NCBI GenBank assembly: GCA_021234155.1
Contig: JAJEKV010000126.1
Location: 718,969-782,968 of the forward strand
Source: Isoetes taiwanensis
Taxonomy: Eukaryota > Streptophyta > Lycopodiopsida > Isoetales > Isoetaceae
Length of the DNA: 64,000 nt
Reading direction: 5' to 3'
Positions 11,700 to 23,598 of this stretch are shown here, in pieces. The stretch's first letter is position 1; each line of letters begins with the position of its first letter. The translations under genes and the position numbers were made by a program. The notes below the pieces were generated by a model. It was not told where the DNA came from and did not search any database. It saw only the letters and a list, made by a program, of their open reading frames with translations.

Positions 11700-12540
11700 A
11701 TTTTGAATTAAGAAATAATCACATCTTCTTCGTTTTTGCCTTCTTGCCGATTGAACCTAATGGAGTCAGAATTGAATGCCACCGGTTACACGATGAAATC
11801 TCTCCTCAAACAAGAGATTGTGCCCCATGAAGATCTAAAGAAGCTTTTGGGTGACAGAGTTTCAAATAAATCGCAAGTATTTTCCCCAAATGTTTTGTTC
11901 AAACCGAAAAATTAAGGCATATGTTTTCTTGTACAAGTTGAAGAATTTGAAAGCAATGAACAATACAAAGAGTTCATGCAAATTTACAAAAGATTTACAG
12001 GGAAGCCACATACATGGGGTGGAATGGCTCCCTCGAACCCGAAAGCAATGGCTTATTATCCGATATAAAGGGGAGGTCATAATTGGAAGAGCTTCTGATT
12101 ATTATAAAACTCCCGATGAGAAAGCAGAGGCCAGTTCTTCTAGACCCAAGAGAGAAAGCATAGGCAAATCCAACCTCGACCGAGGAAAATAGTAAAAGTG
12201 ATGTGGATGATGAAGATGATAGGAAAAACCAAATCAGGTTCCTCTAGACCACATTCAATCTGAACTCATAATCCAAACAAAAAGCAGAGCAATGTTCTCG
12301 AGACCAAAACATGCCATTGCGGAATGTTCAATTATTAGTTGTGTTACAATAGAAAAAATCTCAAACTTGACCTAGATTGTTTCTATCAACACGAGAAAGG
12401 GTAACCTCAAATCCACTTTAAGAATCAAATATCTACTACCATTTTGCATCATATTGGTCAGATTGTCATGTTGTGTCTCTATGATGCCATCTCAGGCATT
12501 TTTCACAAGCAATGGATGCTTAATGATGATGAGATATGTG
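11700..12540 (+). other. Left interior of the 12-kb transposon, possible decayed ORF
   Basis: An open plus frame of 113 codons (11851-12192) has coding-like composition, with a basic middle and a Ser/Lys-rich end (KAEASSSRPKRES). I do not recognise the family. It may be an accessory protein of the transposon or chance. Confidence 0.25.
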
Positions 12541-12570
12541 TGGTCCGGGTGGTGGTGAGTTGTTGGCATC

Positions 12571-12915
12571 CACCATGTCCCACACCACACCCCCACCATC
12601 TCCCCACCACCGCACTCTCTACCATATCCCACCACCACACTCCACCATGTCCCACACCACATCCCTCCACCACACCCACCACCACCACACCACACCACCG
12701 TGACTCCACCATGTCCCACACCACACCCCTCCCACCACCACCCCACCACCACACACCTCCACCACCACCACACTCCACCACCACCACACTCCACTATGTC
12801 CCACACCACACTCCACCACCACACCACACCCCACCACCACCACACACCACCACCACCACCACAACCCACCACTACACTCCACCATGTCCCACACCACACT
12901 CCACCACCACCACAC
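12571..12915. repeat. CCACCACAC-rich minisatellite
   Basis: Almost pure C/A/T sequence in which a ~22-bp phrase containing CCACCATGTCCCACACCACA recurs about five times. It is separated by variable CCACCAC runs. The long His/Pro/Thr and Gly/Val/Trp frames across it (for example 12492-13028 minus) are composition artefacts. Confidence 0.9.
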
Positions 12916-12929
12916 TCCATTGAAGCAAT

Positions 12930-15900
12930 GATTGCAAGCAAATGAGGATAGGAAAATGATATCAAAAGAAAAATTGAGTTGATGGAGCATAAAGCATCAA
13001 AAATTAGAGTCGATTTGCACGATGGCAATCAATCATGATAGCAAATCAAAAGCGGCAGAGGGTGTTCTGTTGTGTTTTAACTAAAGGATGAAGAGCTAAA
13101 ATGGTACAATGTTGCCCTGGCTGAATCAATTAAATAAGGAACTAGCGTAAATGGAATTGAGCTAAAGGCATGTGAAGACTTACCTGCGGTAAACCCCGAA
13201 TGCAAAGATTTGAGATTTTTTCTCGAGCGTAGTGGTCATGACACTCCTTTAGATCCCGCACTTCCAATGCTTCGAGGCAAAAGAAGAGGGTGATGAAGGT
13301 TGTCCATTTTTGTGGACGTTTTGTTCGAAAATGGGAGGGTAAAATGTTGCCAGCCAGTGATAGCGAAATGCGGTCCACCAATATCATATTCCATGTCTAT
13401 CACACCATTTGAGGTAAATATTATCATCTCTAACCCTCGCCTAAAGACTCTATTAATTTTGAATTTGTTTTTGCATTACACTCTAGAACCCTGCTTTGCA
13501 GCCCCGCTGGTTCCACATTATGATCGAGACATGGCTTTTGGCTTTTGGTGTTCGAGAAGTACCAATAAAGAACCAATAGACACAAGTAAGTGCCTTAACT
13601 AATGTTCATCGATGTTGTCACGTGGTCTCCATCGACTTGGTATTTGCGTAATTGCGTAAATTTGAGACCAAGGATACCCAACGCTATCCACCGGATGCTT
13701 ATGAGATCAAAGATACCTCCCTAGTGTACCTAGAATTCACCCCATTTGATACTTCTAAGTCAATCCTAGTTGACAAATAAGTGGAGACTCCAAACTAAAT
13801 TTGATAGTGAATTGAATGCGTCAGATCGCGGGCACCGATGCCACATACATGATTTATTTTTTGTATTTTTTGGTCTTCCTCATTTCAATTATGTTATTGC
13901 AGGTAGATGCTAATGCTTTAGAAGCCATCAATGGCGAGATTCCTAGTGCATCCAGTTTTTAGGGGGAAATTAATTCCCCTTGAGATTCATTCCCCGACGG
14001 ATCCTTCACCGTAAAAGTTTTGGTGTTGAACATGAGCGAAATGCGGATGCGTGTGATGAAGTTGACAAAGAAACCCAAGATCCCCGGACAAGATGCGACC
14101 GCCTAATGAGTCCAATACAACCTCAACCAAGAAAACCAAGAGGTTAACCGAGATTCTCCTTTGTTCTCGATTTTAATGGGTTTTAAGCAAGTTTTATGAC
14201 TTGAAAGAGAGGATCCCTACATCGATCGAGCCAAAGTGACCCTCCAAAAATTGAACCTTCAAAAGGCAGCAGTTTGTAGGCCCGGGTTACAGGAGTTCTT
14301 AGAATGGTGTATCATCAAAATTTGAGATTGCATTGTGGTCCAAAGATGGCTACGAGTAATGTTGACTTGTTGATGAGAAAGTTGATGCGTGAATATAAGG
14401 GCAGATTTCTTTTATTTGGAATCGATGACGCATCCAACACAAAATTAAAAGTGGTTAATAAGCTAATTTTCCTTAAGGATCTGTCCAAAGTGTACCAAAA
14501 ATACCGAAATACCAAGTGAAAACACATTGTTGATAGATGACAACAGATATAAGGGTTCTCCGCCAACCAAAATTTAACACAATGATATGTCCAAATAGTT
14601 TTGCCCCCTCGGCAGGTTGATTCCAATTTCCTTTTGAGCAACTCAAACCATGGCTCGAAGGGCTTCGCTGCAAAAAGTGTGCCTATGTGAAGGAACATCA
14701 AATGTGGAACATGTGGGATTCAAGAGTTTCACAAGAACCGCATGAAAATGCTCGACAAGTATTTTCATAAATGAATCTTGTAAAACTCTTTGAAAGTCCA
14801 TATAAGTAAAAAAAAAAATCTATGATATGTGTTGTAATGCTTTCAATTTAAAATATTTGAATGGATTGTGAGCAAATGTTCTCGTGTGTTTTAGAACTAG
14901 AGATGATAGAGCTCGCAAGCCCTCGCTTATCTAAAAGCCACATACACATTTGGAAGTGGTGCCGAATGAACCGGAACGTCGTGGAATAGCTCCAATCGAC
15001 ATTAAAATTTTGAAGTGATATAATACGTTCAATAATCAATTGATCCTCCTTTCTCAAGGTGATACTTTCATCCGATTTGTGATCATCGTGATTGTGCCAT
15101 CATATGTATATGTTTGCAGATACATGGAATACTACTTGATGCTCCAAGGAATGAGCCATCCCTTTCATTTCTTTGACCCTCTTTTTCACTTCCTCGACAT
15201 TGTCCAAGGACACAAATAGTTAAAAAACAATAAGGAAACATGTGAACTGGATAAGTGCCAAGAAATGTTTTTGCCCCGCTTGTGATGGACATCAATCGAC
15301 CTCGCTTTTCTTCGATTGTAAGCCACGCTGTCTCGTGATAGAGATATAAACCGGGATATATCACTTTGATGGCTCTGGCCTTGCATGGGAGAAGCATATT
15401 GAGAGATGTGCTTGCTCATTGCATTTTCTATTGTGGCACAATGACAACAAACTTTGAATGCGTGTTCCTCGAATTGCTTGGACACAATAATTTCAGCTTT
15501 ACAACCCTCGATGTTGTGAAAATTTCCGTAAAAGCATGGTTTCATTAATTAGAGAAATTTCGCTTTCTCGCTTGACAATGAAATAGGTCGGTCACCCTGG
15601 GGATGGTAAGAAATGATTCCTCCTCAATCAAAACAAAGCGCCAATAATCCTAAGTTCAGCTTGAAAAAATAACACGCTACCATAATTTGACACCGTGCAT
15701 GTGGCCCAAAGTCGCCATGACAAGAAAGAATCGAGGGGTTTGAGCAATCATTTAGTGGTCGCAAGGATCGCCATTGCGATTCTTGCAAGAACAAGTGAAG
15801 GTATCACAAGAAGCACATTGTGTGCTTCGTGGGTCAAGTTACCATCCGGGGGATGTATAATCAGGTACGTAATCGCCACCGCTGATCTTCCGTGACTACT

Positions 15901-16250
15901 TTGTTTATCCAATTCAAAGTTGAGATAACACAAAAGCATAGTGAACAAAAGTATAACACATAGTGAACCCAAAAGCATAACTCATAGTGAACCCCCGAAA
16001 CAGGTGAAAATTTAAACACAATGTTTTAACAAAAAGTTTGTACAAAATGCCCAGCACAAAGGCGAAGGCTATATCACTGAGTCTCAAATACAGTCTCTGG
16101 ATAAACACCATGTTGAGCAGCTATTCTTGCAATATGCTCCTTTCCAATAGCAAGGGTCAGGTCCATTTCTAGATATCCAAATGGTCATTATGACGGCCGC
16201 ATCATTATGATCGGCAAATCATTATGATCGGCATATTCCCCCATTCCCCC
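12930..16250. other. Transposon interior, degenerate coding-like sequence
   Basis: There is no intact gene. Short plus-strand stretches look protein-like: DANALEAINGEIPSAS after a TATTGCAG acceptor-like site near 13900; DRAKVTLQKLNLQKAAV near 14230; and 14304-14519. A minus-strand stretch with two CxxC-like pairs (15186-15545) also looks coding, so strand is unresolved. CAG/CTG are scarce here, and some frames may be broken by missing bases. No family recognised. Confidence 0.25.
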
Positions 16251-16837
16251 AAAAGCAACCCCCACCTTAACGACGCGAATGTTGACACGTGAGAATTTGT
16301 GTGAGAGTGACTGGAGGGCAGGTGGAAAGGACAACAAATCACCCACGGCATGTCAGTTTAAATTGGATAGGGACAGGGACAATAGGGCATAAAAAGGTCC
16401 CGCCCGAAGGACAACATTTTGAAATTCAAATCCATTTCAAATGCGGTAAGACCCCAAGACTCTCATTGTTGCAAAGCTTGGGAAGGAGTTGTTCGAGGCG
16501 CCGGAGTTAAATTGAAGGCGCTTATGGTGGATTACAATGGCGCCGGATGAATTTCAAGGCATCCAAGCATATTTGACGCTGTAGAATTCATTGAAGGCCA
16601 AAGACAGCAAGTTCATTCATTAAACCGTGTTTTCGCTAAATCACCGCGATGCACCCCTTCTTTGTGTCCGTAAATCAACCCGCTCTAATTTGGGAATATA
16701 GATTGCCTCTATCAACAATTCTTAAGATGTTCCCGCTTGTAGGCTGATATCATTCATCTTCCTCTCGATACAGTGATCCTTACTTCAAGCACGAGCTAGT
16801 AACATCGATCGCTGGATAAGGCGATCTTGTCGAACAT

Positions 16838-17130
16838 ATTCTAGACTAAGGTACCATTTAATGCTCTCCCATAAAGTTACCCATCAATGCTTATTGATTC
16901 ATCTGCTTCTCCCGGTCATCCCTACGACACGCCTAGTACCGGTCCGGATCGCTGGAAGGCTTTTTGGGCGATCATAATCTAGACTAAGGGTACGATAATC
17001 TAGACTATGGTATCCTCGCTGTTCTAGGAGACTATGGTATCTGCTTGTTCTAGGGTAACGATAATCTAGACTATGGTATCCGCTTTCCTAGGCAACGATA
17101 GTCTAGACTATGGGTATCTCGCTTGCTCTG
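16838..17130. repeat. Minisatellite with TCTAGACTA core
   Basis: Five or so partial units share a core like GATAATCTAGACTATGGTAT (near 16974, 16993, 17050 and 17097; weaker near 16841). Each is followed by a CT-rich linker ending in CTAGG. Unit length is irregular (about 20-55 bp). Confidence 0.7.
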
Positions 17131-17139
17131 GAGATCGCG

Positions 17140-18195
17140 TCGCGATCCTCGCTAACCACGCCCGGCTAACGGAAGTTGTCTTGCTTTGAAGTTGGTTGCT
17201 TGAAAGTGCTCGCGGACATCAGCCCGGTGGCATTTTTCCGAAAGCAATAACGCCCATTGTGCTTGCGTATTACGGTCGCCTCAAGTCCATACTATTCCAT
17301 GGAGTCAAAGCGGGCGGGGAAAGTACAAGCACCACAACTTGCCCTTGCCGAAAAGATAGCGCAGTGTCTATGGAAGTTATTCTCGACGGAAGCATTGGTT
17401 TGCCATTTCCTGAACCAAAATTTGCAACACTCGCCCGATTCGCGAGGGGAGTTTTATTTTGTGGCCGCAGCGGATAGCTACCCTTACACAAGAACCTAAA
17501 ATATCCACACCGCTTGCATCGATTAAAAAATTGATTGGTCGGGTTGTAAAAGCACCGAAAGCCTCAAGGGATTTCAAGGCATTTCAAGGGACGAGCTAGT
17601 AGAGAAAAGTTGCACACTACTCCATGATCGCCGCAACATTCCGTGATGCCCTTGGGGTGATCATCTTCATTGACCCTAATCAGTCAGTTTATGACATGAA
17701 ATTGGGAGAAGACTACTTGGCGCAAGAACCATAATGAAGATATTCCCTATGCCGATAGGCCGACCATGCATGCCAAGCATGTGCTGAAATGCCACGCTTG
17801 CAACGACCGGTGAGGTGGCCGATTGTTTTGGTGTTAGTAGACAATGTTGCCGTGTCAACACTCATAAAGACCCAAACGCATACCATTGAAGGTAACCCTA
17901 TGCCATGCAAATTGAGCCCGAAAGGCACCAAAGAGGATGTAATGCAGAATGGGTGAACCGGACCCCACGCTCACCTCCCCGTGGGCCACTAAAGTCGAGA
18001 GAAAATCACAAAGCAGCCTTTCCATTTTAGACTTTAAGTCTTCGCTACCGACATGATAAGATGTCGCGCAAACTTCTCAACATCGGAGATAGCGTGTATG
18101 CGTAGGTTCTATTGAACTTGCGAGCTTCGCATGGACCACATTTGTTTTCAACATGTTAGACGCCCGCTCACCGTAACGGCCCGGTCCAGAAGCCG
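17140..18195 (+). other. Region upstream of the transposase-like gene
   Basis: Several overlapping open plus frames (17196-17477, 17257-17499) and a stretch reading FIDPNQSVYDMKLGEDYLAQ near 17670 look protein-like but cannot be joined without guessing. They may be the decayed N-terminal part of the gene at 18196-20341. No recognised domain. Confidence 0.3.
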
Positions 18196-20341
18196 ATGCT
18201 AAATAATAAGCGTGTATGCTTGAAAGCATGGCATAGAGCCTATGGTATTCCAATGTCCACATTCTATAAGTGGCGAAGACTTTTCCTTGCTGGTCACAGA
18301 GTTGCCGAGCATGGTAACACGGGCACGAAAAAGCCGAGGCCCCACACTCTCTCCCAAAGGCCATACTCTATGTACATAGATGAGAATGCGCAGACGATGC
18401 CCCACGATCAAAAATCACTCATCGGCGGGTGAGAGAGAATGTGAAGAGGCTCCCCCGTCCTAACTAAAAAGGACATTCTTCAAGAGGTGGACGCCAATGT
18501 GATGGAGATGACGCCAAGTAGCACATCTCTCATTCTTCATTCTCACGCGGGTGGAAGCAAAATCACGCAGAGGTTGCAATAATAGCAAAGAGGACAAATT
18601 TTCTCCAAGTGCAATACAGTATTGTAATAAAAGAGAAAATGGCTAAAAACAGAGATCCACCGGAGAGAAGAGAATTGCAGATGGAAAGGAAGGAACACAT
18701 GATGTTCTCGTGATCTCTTGTAGGAGCTTGTATCGGTCATGGAGAGCTTTGTCCCATCGATCACCGGACCAAGCGCCGCTATCATACATGATAAGATGAC
18801 CAAACAAGACTATGATTCCAAGACTGAGAAATTAGCCAAACAGTGATGGAGAGGTGAACGCTGAAAGTTAGCGTGGATCGGTGCACCGATGCATGGCCAT
18901 GGCACGTGCATTAGGACATTTCACCGACCTTTGGAAGGATGATTCAAATTTTCATGTTGGTTCCTTGAATCATGCTATCAAAACACCGGAGGACACTTCA
19001 AGACAATTGGGGTCATTCGCCCGAGGGCATGGGGAACCGCGACTCCTAAACAAAGTCGTGGTTGAGGACAAAAAAACAATTGCACCGGGTAGACTTTGTA
19101 GCACGCCCTAAGCAACCAAATAAGCAATTTAAGAGGTTACCTAGGCGGCTCTACTTGCATCTAGACAATCACAGGCGTAATAAGAAATCGATATCTCTTC
19201 TTTATCTATCCTATCTTGTGTGGTTGGGTGTTTTTTGATCAAATACAGTTGGCTTCATGATGGTAGGCCACACTCATGATGACATTGATGCTTCTTCGGT
19301 AACTATTCAACGCTAATGCACGTGTCCATGCTCTAACTATTCCGTAATAATGCAACTCTTCCGAGAATGTAGCACACTAAGGCACCCACACCATACCTTG
19401 TTACCGAGGTTCCCCGACATTGGAAGGGGTTCGTGAAAGGTTACATTCCCGATAAGAAGGACCGCTTGGTTGGTCACTTGGAGCCCCGACATTCAAGTTC
19501 TCGCATGAATGATGGGTGGCCATTAATGTATTACAAGATGAGACCCGGTCATAGAGAATGGTTGCCGTAAAAGGGTATTCTGGATGTGGAAAGCGGATGA
19601 CAATGGTTTGCCAAAGATACCGATTGGCTCGCCCAAGACTGCTGCCATATGCATGCCTCAAGGACATAGGAGCATTGAGGTCATCCATTGGCGGCACATG
19701 ATGCAACGGGCTAACATCTCCTGTGGCTGGTGTGAACTCGTGGTCTAATACCTACATGAACGAGGTCATAGACTCATCGGTGCGGGCGGATGCGGTGCTA
19801 GGTGAAGTACCCCCCTCGCAATCCAGAAATTCGTAACTTCGGCCTCAAACAAGGCAAGTTGTGCTTCAAGAGCTCGAATCTATTCAGGTCGATCCATATG
19901 ACGCCTCGTCAGCCTATGTTGGACCCTTTTCCGCTAAGGATAAAACCCAAGAATGCAAGGGAGATATTTGACCCATACCAAGATGTACGTGAAAGGTATG
20001 TTTCTTCTTGTAAGACCAGCAGATGCATGTCCTACATGGGTAGCGATATGAAGAGGATCCAATACAAGATCCCAATCCGCCTCATTATAACGAGGTTTTT
20101 GTTTCTTGGTGGGAGCCCGTGGGCTAGGAAAGGCACCGCGACGCCAACAATGATTGGATCACCGGTATAAAAGTGGAGGCCAATCCTAATGACGAACCCA
20201 CGTTATCGCCTCTCAAAACGATAAACTATGCTTGGTTTGTGGAACCAAGCCATTATTGGTTGTGATAATCGACGATTGTAGGAATCCAGCCACGTGAATT
20301 GCTTGCTAAAGAGGCATCCGAGGAAGGAGATGAAACTTGAG
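18196..20341 (+). pseudogene. Transposase-like protein resembling DUF7869 family, decayed
   Basis: In-order protein fragments spread over three frames read: KRVCLKAWHRAYGIPMSTFY and a basic linker with EHGNTGTKKPRPHT (18205-18350); KKDILQEVDANVMEMTPSST (18465-18530); ELQMERKEHMMFS (about 18670-18715); a damaged MID...NKTMIP stretch (about 18785-18815); LYLHLDNHRRNKKSI (19149-19193); GFMMVGHTHDDIDAS (19251-19295); NDGWPLMYYKMRPGHREWLP (about 19505-19580); and VFVSWWEPVG with NYAWFVEPSHYW near the end (20090-20260). From memory, the LDN...NK and GHTHxDID pair and the helical N-terminus resemble a large uncharacterised eukaryotic family labelled DUF7869, common in mosses, algae and invertebrates and suspected to be transposases. 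The acidic motifs could be catalytic, which is inference. Frameshifts and stops make this copy inactive as sequenced. Confidence 0.6.
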
Positions 20342-20519
20342 TCTTACAGTACATTAAAGCATTTCACAATAGACTATTTATTATCCATAACATCACTACA
20401 ATAGACTATTTATTATTCATTACGCCTTGCATTTTTCATCTTAACACAAGAGCTCTTTTACACTATAACATGGTGAATGTGTGATTCATTCATCTTCGTG
20501 ATCTCGTAGTAGTGATCCC

Positions 20520-21475
20520 CGATATCTCATAGCTCATGTGCTCGAAGCCAAATCGATGGATCATCACACGAATTGACGCAGGGCAACGAATCTCGCCCAA
20601 AGCTTTTCTTCGCAGTAGGGATCAAGAAGAAGATGCCCTGCCTAGGCAACCAACAAGATCGAAAGTGGCTCATTGAGCACTTGATCGCCCCGATGTGGTG
20701 AACTGATGAAGGCAAAAAATCCATGGAGATGAATGAACTTTAGCCCCGGCGAGAAGTTTTTATACCGAGGTAAAATTATTGGGGTAGACTTTACCCCAAT
20801 TATTGGGCGGTATAAGACCTGTTGTATACATACAAGTATAATACATCTTCGTATGGATATGTTTTGTGGATTCATGATGGTAGAAGTTTTTGTGCTTTAG
20901 TAATCTGGTGTGATTGAAAAGCTTGCGCATATATAGTGGAAGTCAAGAGCACAACCCTACACTACTATCGTATGATACATCAAACAATATTCATTGTGCT
21001 ATTACATCCTTACATAGTTTATAGGTGCTCATACCATTATTATATCATAAACGATACATGAGTCATCATCGATAACATTGATTCACTCATCATCAACACC
21101 AAAGCACGGATGCTATTCAAATTTAGATCTCTTGATCGTGAAGCCAAGAAATGTGGACCACAACACGAAAGTGAGCTTTTGCAAGCACTAGCAGGACCAT
21201 CAGCTTTAGATTGGAGCCATGGATCAAGATTAACACCATTTCTAGCGATTCATTCAGATCGTTGTAGCTCGTAGCACTTGAAAGATCTGGATGTGTTCGG
21301 ACGAGGCATCGAGGAAGCCATGGAAGATGAATGATCTCTACCCCGAAGTCGAAATGCTTTTTATAGTGAAGTAAAATTATTGATGTGAATTATTTAGGGC
21401 CATTATTGGGCTTCTACAAGTATCATGTACACGCATAAGTATAACACATAATTTGTATGTATATTTGTATGTTAA
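20520..21475. repeat. Diverged direct repeat inside the 12-kb transposon
   Basis: About 20520-20880 and about 21130-21475 share order and wording: a GAAGCCAA...GGATCA block, a CCATGGA...GATGAATGA block, a TTTTTATA...GTAAAATTATTG block, and an AAGTATAA-ACA...GTATGGATAT end. Similarity is roughly 60-70% by eye. It could be an old tandem duplication or the ends of a small nested element. Confidence 0.5.
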
Positions 21476-21479
21476 TTAC

Positions 21480-23430
21480 CCTCATGTTTGTTGGGCTCGA
21501 ACTAGGTGAAAGTATTCGCTTGAGCAAATAAGGTGTGCTTTTAAATTCTCAAATTATGTATTTTATCCAATTAATGAAATCATGTTCTCAACGCCTCTTC
21601 AAAACCGATGGTCATTCATGTGGCCCTGCAAGATGTTCGCTTATGCAATAAATTTGTGAGAGGGTACTTGAAAGGAGTGAATATATTGTTGCCCCGATCT
21701 AGTAAGTCAACTCAAATGCACAACAAACCAGCTTATTGACAAAGTGTAGTTAACGCAGGTTATGGACATTTCGCACCAGATCTAGTTGATGTTAGAGTGT
21801 TTATGCTTGAAAGTTTAAGATTAGAAGCAACAAAAAGCCGAACCGAGAGGAACATATGTATTAGAGTATGTAGGTGCATGAATCACCTTGTACTTTAAAT
21901 CATCGATATCTTTCTTATGTACATAATTGTTATTGTAACCTCGATTCATTTGAATGAAAATTCATATTCAATTCATCTCACAAACAAAGGAATCAAGTGT
22001 TCGTAAGAATTCAAATCTTCAAAAGAAATCAAGACAAACTCATTTTCACAAATTGCACAAAAGTTCGATGAGTTCAAAACTACGTAATGGTTTTACATTT
22101 CATCATCATCAAGAAGAACTTTGGGTAAAATTTTGTAAAATTTTCCCTCATCTAAAGGATCCAAAATTTATATACAAATATATGTTTTGACGCTTAGTTG
22201 GTGGGCATGTGAAGTCCGATTGCACAGATTCAGACCGTTAGAGAATACTATGCCTAAGGCATCTTTACCGGCAAAGATCATAGCCGACGGGTTGATCTTG
22301 CCTTTCTTGTAATACATACCTTCTATGACACTATCAACGTGAGATACCATGTTCCATTGAGTTATCCGGTCATTCTCAAATATTTTTAGATTGTACACAC
22401 AATCAAGAAAGGAATACTCAATTCTCACATGTTCTACTATTCCAAACATTAAATATTGCATTTCGCACTAGAGTCAACTACACACAATTCACATGCCGCA
22501 TGCAAGACAATCACAATCATCAGACAACACAATAACCACCACATGCACCACCACACTAAGCACCATAACTAAGAAAACATGAATAACAACAATAAACTAA
22601 CCCGTGATTCCTCCCAGATAGTGGGCAGCATGTTCTTCTCTTACATTTCTCTCCCAATCTTCTAGTTCTAACATCCTTTGTGTTAGGAGACACTCCGTGT
22701 TCTCAATCCAAAAATTTTGAATCTTTTCTATATGTTCATCCTAAAATTGCATCGAATCTTTTAGCCCTCTTGTAAGAAACCCATTTCCCACCATTGTAAT
22801 CGATTTATTCCTCTTTTTCTTTGCCTTTTGCAGGTTTCTTTGGGTGAACACCTAATACCTTTCCAAGATCTCTCACTTGTTTCGTAATCTACACGACGGG
22901 TACAGACATTGCAAGGCAGCCTATTCTTGGTCGCTAGGGCGCCATTGCCGGTAGAGAGTTTGATTAACTGCATGGAGTCCCAGAGGCTCCTTTGTAATGA
23001 TGCTCTTGGCTTCCAAATCTTTTAATACTTCACCTATGAATTTTTCAATGTTTTATCCCTCAAAAACTCAAGTAAAAAATTTCTTTCTTCATGCTATCCT
23101 CAATTTTGGTCTCTTTTATGGAAAGACGTTAGCAAATTAAGGACAATACTACTAAGCATCGCTTGCACTTCTTGATGAACCGGATCCTTCTACCAATTCT
23201 CGCAAACTCCAATTTTTCTTCTTCTTCTTTTTTTCCTCGCCTTTTCTTCAACATTTCTTCTTCCTTGGTTCTTCTTCGCTTTTCTCCTGGCTCAAATGCC
23301 GTTTTGTGGACGATTACCTCATTGACATCCATATCCACAATGGATCTGAGCTTGCATAGCAGGAGGGAGCCAAAGAACAAGACGTAGGCAAAAGAACAGG
23401 AGGGGCCAAAGAATAGGAATTTGAATTTTA
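21480..23430. other. Right interior of the 12-kb transposon
   Basis: AT-rich sequence with short, unrecognised open frames: a plus frame at 21954-22190 and minus frames at 22168-22461, 22761-22973 and 23129-23380. The last is strongly Lys/Glu/Arg-rich, from a CTTCTTCTT-type tract. Taken together the three minus frames could be the remains of a second, minus-strand transposon gene, but this is a guess. Confidence 0.25.
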
Positions 23431-23573
23431 GTTTTTGAAATTAGAATTTCCCACAAATTGGGACTCCATTCTTAAATAACTAAGTAGCTTGAGCTTGCCA
23501 TAATTATACTTTCATACCACAAAAGTGGCGGACGAATGCCATATTTTGGGGGATGGGGGATAAACCGGTTGGA

Positions 23574-23598
23574 ACACCACAACGTGCTTTTACCCAAT
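23574..23598. repeat. Right terminal inverted repeat and TSD (AAT)
   Basis: The TIR ends at 23595 (reading ...GCTTTTACCC). AAT follows at 23596-23598, after which copia gag sequence resumes. Confidence 0.75.

Larger units (their letters stand above)
11551..23595. mobile_element. 12-kb TIR DNA transposon inserted in copia gag
   Basis: The left end (11551) reads GGGTAAAAGCCGTTGTGGTG. The reverse complement of the right end (23595) reads GGGTAAAAGCACGTTGTGGT. The two agree over ~21 bp with one indel, and patchy similarity continues for about 140 bp. Both ends are flanked by AAT (11548-11550 and 23596-23598). An uninterrupted copy of the same copia gag sequence at about 24185-24420 has a single AAT at the junction and matches both flanks, which confirms the boundaries. 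Inside lies a decayed plus-strand transposase-like gene (18196-20341). A 3-bp target duplication and a GGG start recall PIF/Harbinger or CACTA-type elements, but the protein is neither. Several internal repeats suggest later insertions. Superfamily undetermined. Confidence 0.75.

Noticed and set aside
12492-13028. Long Gly/Val/Trp-rich and His/Pro/Thr-rich open frames
   Set aside because: They are translations of a CCACCAC-rich minisatellite; every frame is open because of composition.
11551-23595. CACTA or classical PIF/Harbinger element
   Set aside because: Ends do not begin CACTA. The target duplication is AAT rather than TWA, and the protein remnants match neither transposase as I know them.
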